DNA of 64,000 bases from JAPOXK01 sp965220315 (GTDB lineage Bacteria > Chloroflexota > Dehalococcoidia > Bin125), in assembly GCA_965220315.1 (NCBI GenBank), contig CBDCPP010000001.1:496001-560000 (forward strand), in the 5' to 3' direction. A program made the position numbers and the translations under genes. The notes under the pieces were generated by a model that searched no databases, was not told the DNA's origin, and saw only the letters and a program-made list of their open reading frames with translations. Shown here piece after piece: positions 60,141 to 64,000 of the stretch (within the stretch, counting starts at the first letter, position 1; each line of letters begins with the position of its first letter).

Positions 60141-61175
60141 CTAGAGAACAAGCACGAGTTTGCCGAAGAAGTTCCGCGACTCCATGCGCCGGTGGGCGTC
60201 CGCGGCGTCCGAGAGCGCGAAGGTCTCGCTAACGAGGCCCCGGATGTGCCCATCACGGACGAGTTGCAGCCACTCGATGGTCTCGGCCTGTGTGCCCATG
60301 AAGGTGCCATGAATCGTTTGCTGGTTGAGGAGGAGTTGGAAGAGGTTGAGCTGCACGGTTTCGCCAGTAGTCCGGCCACAGTTGACGAGGTGGCCACCAC
60401 GCTTCAGTGACTTGAGATTCTCTTCGAACGTCTCGGGACCGATGTGGTCGATGACGATGTCGACGCCGATGCCGTCTGTCGCTTCACGGATGGGCTCGCT
60501 GAAAGATGGCTGGGCCCGGTAATTGATGGCGAGGTCGGCGCCGAGTTCGATGCCTTTGGCAGCTTTTTCATCAGTGCCAGCGGTTGTTGCGACCCAGGCG
60601 CCGAGTGCCTTGGCAATCTGGATCGCCGCGCCACCGACGCCGCTTCCCGCGGCTTGGACGAGCACACGCTGGCCGGGACGCAGTCCAGCGCGGGTAACGA
60701 GCATGTGATAGGCAGTGGCGGTGGTGAGGGGGATGGCAGCGGCTTGTTCGATCGGAAGGTCATCTGGGATCTTGTGCACGTTTACTTCGGGTACAGCGAC
60801 GAACTCGGCGTAGCCGCCGTTCACGTGGAGACCCAGGAGCTGGTAGCGGTTGCAGAGATTGGTACGGCCGGCGCAGCAGGCGTCGCAGGTGCCGTCTGAG
60901 AGGCCGGGGTCGATGAGGACGCGGTCGCCGGGGGCGAATCGGGTTATTTCTTCGCCAAGCGCGGCGACGATCCCGGCGATGTCCCCGCCGAGGATGAACG
61001 GCTCCATGAACGTGCGCGTGCGGCCCAGGCCGGAGCGGAGCCAGATATCCATATGGTTGAGGGCTGCAGCTTGCACGCGCACGAGGACTTGCCCTCGCCC
61101 CGGATCGGGATCGGGGAGGTCGCCGTAGACGAGAACCTCCGGCGGGCCCTGCTCTGTGAGATAGTTCGCCTTCAT
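60141..61175 (-). CDS. Zinc-type MDR alcohol dehydrogenase / quinone oxidoreductase
   Basis: 344 residues from ATG 61175. GGDIAGIVAALG and RFAPGDRVLID are the N-terminal GroES-like part; CDACCAGRTNLCNRY carries structural-zinc cysteines. VLVQAAGSGVGGAAIQIAKALG binds NAD(P). The catalytic zinc site is incomplete (ALNHMDIW in place of a Cys), so quinone-oxidoreductase-like reduction of activated alkenes or ketones is as likely as alcohol oxidation. The start codon is preceded by a nested dyad, not a Shine-Dalgarno. Confidence 0.85.
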   Translation of the reverse strand: MKANYLTEQGPPEVLVYGDLPDPDPGRGQVLVRVQAAALNHMDIWLRSGLGRTRTFMEPFILGGDIAGIVAALGEEITRFAPGDRVLIDPGLSDGTCDACCAGRTNLCNRYQLLGLHVNGGYAEFVAVPEVNVHKIPDDLPIEQAAAIPLTTATAYHMLVTRAGLRPGQRVLVQAAGSGVGGAAIQIAKALGAWVATTAGTDEKAAKGIELGADLAINYRAQPSFSEPIREATDGIGVDIVIDHIGPETFEENLKSLKRGGHLVNCGRTTGETVQLNLFQLLLNQQTIHGTFMGTQAETIEWLQLVRDGHIRGLVSETFALSDAADAHRRMESRNFFGKLVLVL

Positions 61176-61470
61176 CGCAAGCCGAGCTTAGAGCGTACGC
61201 TCCCAGCTCGGCCAGACCGGCGCGAGTCCTCACGGCTGAAAGTCACGCTGATCGCGCTTGGCCTTGAATAGAGTGGGGCTTGCCGGGGTCCTGTAGAAGA
61301 CCGTACCAATGCAGGCGAGGCGTGCTCGTCCTTGGTCTCGACGGCGATGAACGCTTCGCACGGGACTGTGCGTGATGCGCAGTGAATGGCGTTGGTGATG
61401 GCGTTCACCCGGGCCAGCTTGGTCGATGGTGACGCAAACGGCTTGGTGGATCCGAGTGCGGGCGGAGACG
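61176..61470. other. Intergenic region, 295 bp, with a nested dyad
   Basis: The gap separates the oxidoreductase and the permease, both on the minus strand. It contains the 32-bp nested inverted repeat at 61181-61212. Minus-strand open frames of 60-90 codons cross it (for example 61172-61408) but lack ribosome binding sites or recognisable sequence, so I call no gene. Confidence 0.5.
61181..61212. promoter_or_regulatory. Nested inverted repeat just upstream of the MDR gene
   Basis: GCCGAGCT (61181-61188) pairs with AGCTCGGC (61205-61212), and inside them GAGCGTACGCTC (61191-61202) is itself a perfect 12-bp palindrome. It lies five bases before the ATG at 61175 where a Shine-Dalgarno would be. 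It could be a repressor operator or a leader hairpin. Confidence 0.5.
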
Positions 61471-64000
61471 CTACTCGTAGCGGAGCGCCTCCGCGATGGG
61501 CACACGGGATGCCTGGCGCGCTGGCAGCCAGGTCATGATTAGGGCACCGAGGAAGGCCGCTGCCGCGAAGATGGCAATCTGTGCGACAGGGACCTGCATG
61601 CCGGTGCCGGCGGTGCTGCCGAAGACGCCTTCTTCAAAGAGTCGCCAGGTGAGGGTAAGTGCTAGCGCGATCCCCAGGCCGATTCCAATGAATGCGATGA
61701 AGCTCATCTCCATGAGAAGTTCGAGGCGGACCATTCCACGGCTGTAGCCGATCGCGCGGAGCATACCGATCTGTTGCCGGCGTTCGACTACCGCGCGCAC
61801 GGCGATCACCCCTAGAGCTGCGATGCCTACCACGAGGCCTAATCCTGTGAAGCCTTGGAAGAGGTTGAGGATGGCGTTGGAGGTTTCTTGCTGCTCTTCG
61901 AGTTCGTCGACGATCGAGACGGTTTCGATGCCGAGTGTGGCTTCGATCGCGCGCGCCGTCTCGAGGGGGTCGATGCCGGGGCGGACGGTGGCGAGGTGGC
62001 GGGTGAAGTCCGCGCTGTCGTAGATGGTGTCGACGAGCCCGTCGCGGACGATCAGGTTTGGGAAGAAGGCGAACGTCGGGCTGGTGACCCCCACGACCTG
62101 ATCGATAACGCCGATGATCGTGACGTCGATCGCCTCTGCCTTATTGCGAAGCTCTAGATGCACGCGCGGGATTCGGTCCGCCGCAGCGCCCCTGCTGGCC
62201 GGCATCTCGAAGGCATCGTCGTCAAGTGGGACAAAGGCGTCGGCTTCGACAGCGTTGGCGGTGATCACGCCGTAGCGGGTGGTGGGATCGTGGAGGGCCC
62301 GCCAGACGGCGGCGTCCGTGTCAAAACCGATGGCACGGGCCTGGAGAGGGATGACGTTGTTTTGGATAAAGGCGTCATTCGCGCCGGTGAGCCAGAGTAG
62401 ACGGGCCTCGGCGAGGTCACTGTTGGGATCTGGAGTGTCGATGATCGGGTTGCCGTTCGCGTCGAGCACTTGCGCCGCGTTCAAGTCATCCCAGCGTTCG
62501 TGGTCGAGCACGACAACATCCGTCCCGGGTGCACTCGCGATACTGAGACGGCCGATGGTATCGAGGTTGGCGGCGAGGTCGTCCGCGGCGGCTTCTTCGA
62601 GGGCTGCGGAGAGGTCAGAGATATCGTCGTTTAGGGTCGAGTTGGCGAGGAGATCGTAGCCACCGGCCGCTTCGTCGCTGATGAAGGCTTCGGAGAAGGT
62701 CGCGTTGATGGTGGTGAAGACGACCAGCGCAAACATGATGATGGCGACCATGGCGATGGTCATGCCTGTTCGATAGCGGGCCGTGGTTGGGTAGGCCACA
62801 GCTGTTCGGATCGCCGGGGCGAAGCGACCGAAGACGCGCCCAATCATCCGGAGTGGCATGACGAGGAAGTCAAGATTGAAGATGACGGCGACGGTGGCTC
62901 CGGTTACCATCGCCACGCCGGAGAGGAAGAACATTTGGATGCCGCCCTCGAAGTCTTTCCCCCAAACGGCGGTGTGCCAGGTCTGGGGTGACAGCCAAAG
63001 GAAGAGGATGAGGAGTCCCGTGGCGCTGTAGGCGATGCGTCCGGCACGGTTGAAGCGGCGTGTCAGCAGCAGCAATCCGATGACGAAGAGTGAGAGACCG
63101 CCTAGGTAGAGGAACGCGCTCTCGCTGCCCTGAGCGCTACCGACACCGATCACACCGGCTAAGAGCAGAACGAACCACCATTCCTGACGCCAACGCATCA
63201 GACGCCAGGTGGGGAGAACAGCCCACTCACCCCAGCCGCGATGGCGGATGGCCGCGCCTAGCCTGGGCGTGCTGAGAGCGAGCCAACCGACGAGAGCGAG
63301 GATGGCCGTGAGTCCAAGGATGGCGAAGAGGATCAGCCCGATGGTGGTGGTGTAGATACCCCAGACGATGCGGTGGTGGAGCCAGCGGAAGAGTTTTGGG
63401 TGCTCCGGTTTGCGACCGAAGAGGGCGGCAAGTACCAAGAGTGGCGCGAGAGGGGTAAGGATGAGCGTGAGAAGAATGCCCAACACGGAGATCGGCCGCT
63501 GGTCGTGCTGGCTGTCGTCGGAGATGTCACGGATCGCAGCGACGATATTGAGCTGGCTGATACGGAAAGAGGACACAACGACGGTGATGAACGTGAGGAG
63601 GATGCTGATACCGACGGCGATGATGACGCTGCGCGGCTCGATGTGCTGGGCGAAATTGAAGCCAAAGGTGCCGAAGATGGAACCCAAGACCGCGACCATG
63701 CCGAAGGAGATGCCGATGCCTGCGGCAGTTCCGATGATGGCCGCGCCCAGGTTGTAGGCGAGACCTTCGGCTAGGAAGGACTGCACAAGATGACTGCGCT
63801 GCATGCCTACCGCGCGCGCGATGCCCATCTCCATTTTCCGCTCCTCGGCGAGCATCACGAAGATCAAGAAGATGAGCAGGATGCCGGCGACGATGGAGAA
63901 CGATCCCATAACCAGGAAGAAGGTGGTGAAGACAGAGCTGAAGGTTTCGGCGTTGTCGACGGCGTCGGCTTTGAAGGGAACGGATTCGAAGATAGGGCGG
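61471..64000 (-). CDS. FtsX/MacB-type ABC transporter permease, 5'-truncated by window edge
   Basis: The frame is open from 64000 to the stop at 61471, about 842 residues, so the N-terminus is outside. PIFESVPFKADAVDNAETFS precedes the first visible membrane segment (MGSFSIVAGILLIFLIFVML), then EERKMEMGIARAVGMQRSHL, a classic FtsX/DUF214 loop. A second such module follows at the C-terminus (ERRQQIGMLRAIGYSRGMVR). Between them lies a large extracytoplasmic domain (near DLLANSTLNDDISDLSAALE). It would pair with a MacB-like ATPase outside the window, in lipoprotein or peptide export. Confidence 0.85.
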   Translation of the reverse strand, partial: RPIFESVPFKADAVDNAETFSSVFTTFFLVMGSFSIVAGILLIFLIFVMLAEERKMEMGIARAVGMQRSHLVQSFLAEGLAYNLGAAIIGTAAGIGISFGMVAVLGSIFGTFGFNFAQHIEPRSVIIAVGISILLTFITVVVSSFRISQLNIVAAIRDISDDSQHDQRPISVLGILLTLILTPLAPLLVLAALFGRKPEHPKLFRWLHHRIVWGIYTTTIGLILFAILGLTAILALVGWLALSTPRLGAAIRHRGWGEWAVLPTWRLMRWRQEWWFVLLLAGVIGVGSAQGSESAFLYLGGLSLFVIGLLLLTRRFNRAGRIAYSATGLLILFLWLSPQTWHTAVWGKDFEGGIQMFFLSGVAMVTGATVAVIFNLDFLVMPLRMIGRVFGRFAPAIRTAVAYPTTARYRTGMTIAMVAIIMFALVVFTTINATFSEAFISDEAAGGYDLLANSTLNDDISDLSAALEEAAADDLAANLDTIGRLSIASAPGTDVVVLDHERWDDLNAAQVLDANGNPIIDTPDPNSDLAEARLLWLTGANDAFIQNNVIPLQARAIGFDTDAAVWRALHDPTTRYGVITANAVEADAFVPLDDDAFEMPASRGAAADRIPRVHLELRNKAEAIDVTIIGVIDQVVGVTSPTFAFFPNLIVRDGLVDTIYDSADFTRHLATVRPGIDPLETARAIEATLGIETVSIVDELEEQQETSNAILNLFQGFTGLGLVVGIAALGVIAVRAVVERRQQIGMLRAIGYSRGMVRLELLMEMSFIAFIGIGLGIALALTLTWRLFEEGVFGSTAGTGMQVPVAQIAIFAAAAFLGALIMTWLPARQASRVPIAEALRYE

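Noticed and set aside
60107..60400. Longer version of the small membrane protein
   Set aside because: The added residues overlap the MDR gene and read as Ser/Thr/Arg-rich shadow sequence.
1..64000. CRISPR arrays, rRNA operon, complete IS element
   Set aside because: No regularly spaced repeats, no rRNA sequence and no transposase or integrase gene were found.

Overview
The window is a GC-rich, gene-dense stretch (about 70 supported genes, one tRNA, short intergenic gaps) from a free-living bacterium. Luciferase-like flavin oxidoreductases, family III CoA-transferases, crotonases, SnoaL-fold proteins, a GPP34 protein, DUF2203 and Pro/Thr-rich lipoproteins together suggest a Chloroflexota lineage, perhaps SAR202/Dehalococcoidia-like. 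That placement is inference from gene content; no rRNA is present to test it.

Layout. 1-11.3 kb is a catabolic block: a broken luciferase-like monooxygenase (LLM), a 6-oxocamphor-hydrolase-like crotonase, a second intact LLM, a SolA-like amine oxidase, two tandem CaiB/BaiF CoA-transferases, an enoyl-CoA hydratase, two tandem BaiE-like SnoaL proteins and an EthD-like protein. It is interrupted at 1.75-3.6 kb by an apparent insertion bounded by an exact 20-bp direct repeat and carrying a secreted HExxH peptidase. 12-15.8 kb holds a two-gene lipoprotein operon, then tRNA-Pro(GGG). 16-37 kb is mostly housekeeping: mfd, pth, a cysteine desulfurase, ADP-forming acyl-CoA synthetase subunits, pyrE, acs, hisG, a GPP34 protein and an MbfA-type iron transporter. 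37-43 kb has nuoG-nuoI-nuoB with a second cysteine desulfurase and an IscA-type protein. 43-46 kb has metF, a uracil-DNA glycosylase and an HD protein. 46.5-56.7 kb has an ECF sigma/RskA-like anti-sigma pair, a BtuF-like protein, an orphan ABC ATPase, a ClC channel and two more lipoproteins. 56-64 kb has dut, DinB, SDR, nfo, an ArsC/Spx-like gene with an in-frame TGA, a ferredoxin, an MDR oxidoreductase and a partial FtsX-like permease.

Two signals stand out. (1) The ArsC/Spx-family gene at 59204-59551 has TGA exactly where the catalytic cysteine belongs, a good ribosome binding site upstream, and a perfect 7-bp hairpin placed like a bacterial SECIS: a probable selenoprotein. (2) A GGAACC-N16-CGT promoter occurs ahead of the ECF sigma gene itself and ahead of three lipoprotein transcription units, with identical spacing in all four copies. 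This suggests a self-activating ECF sigma factor that controls a family of Chloroflexota-type surface lipoproteins.

Frameshifts are confined to the first LLM and to the two paralogous lipoproteins. Some lie in G or C homopolymers, so sequencing error, slippage-based switching and decay all remain possible.
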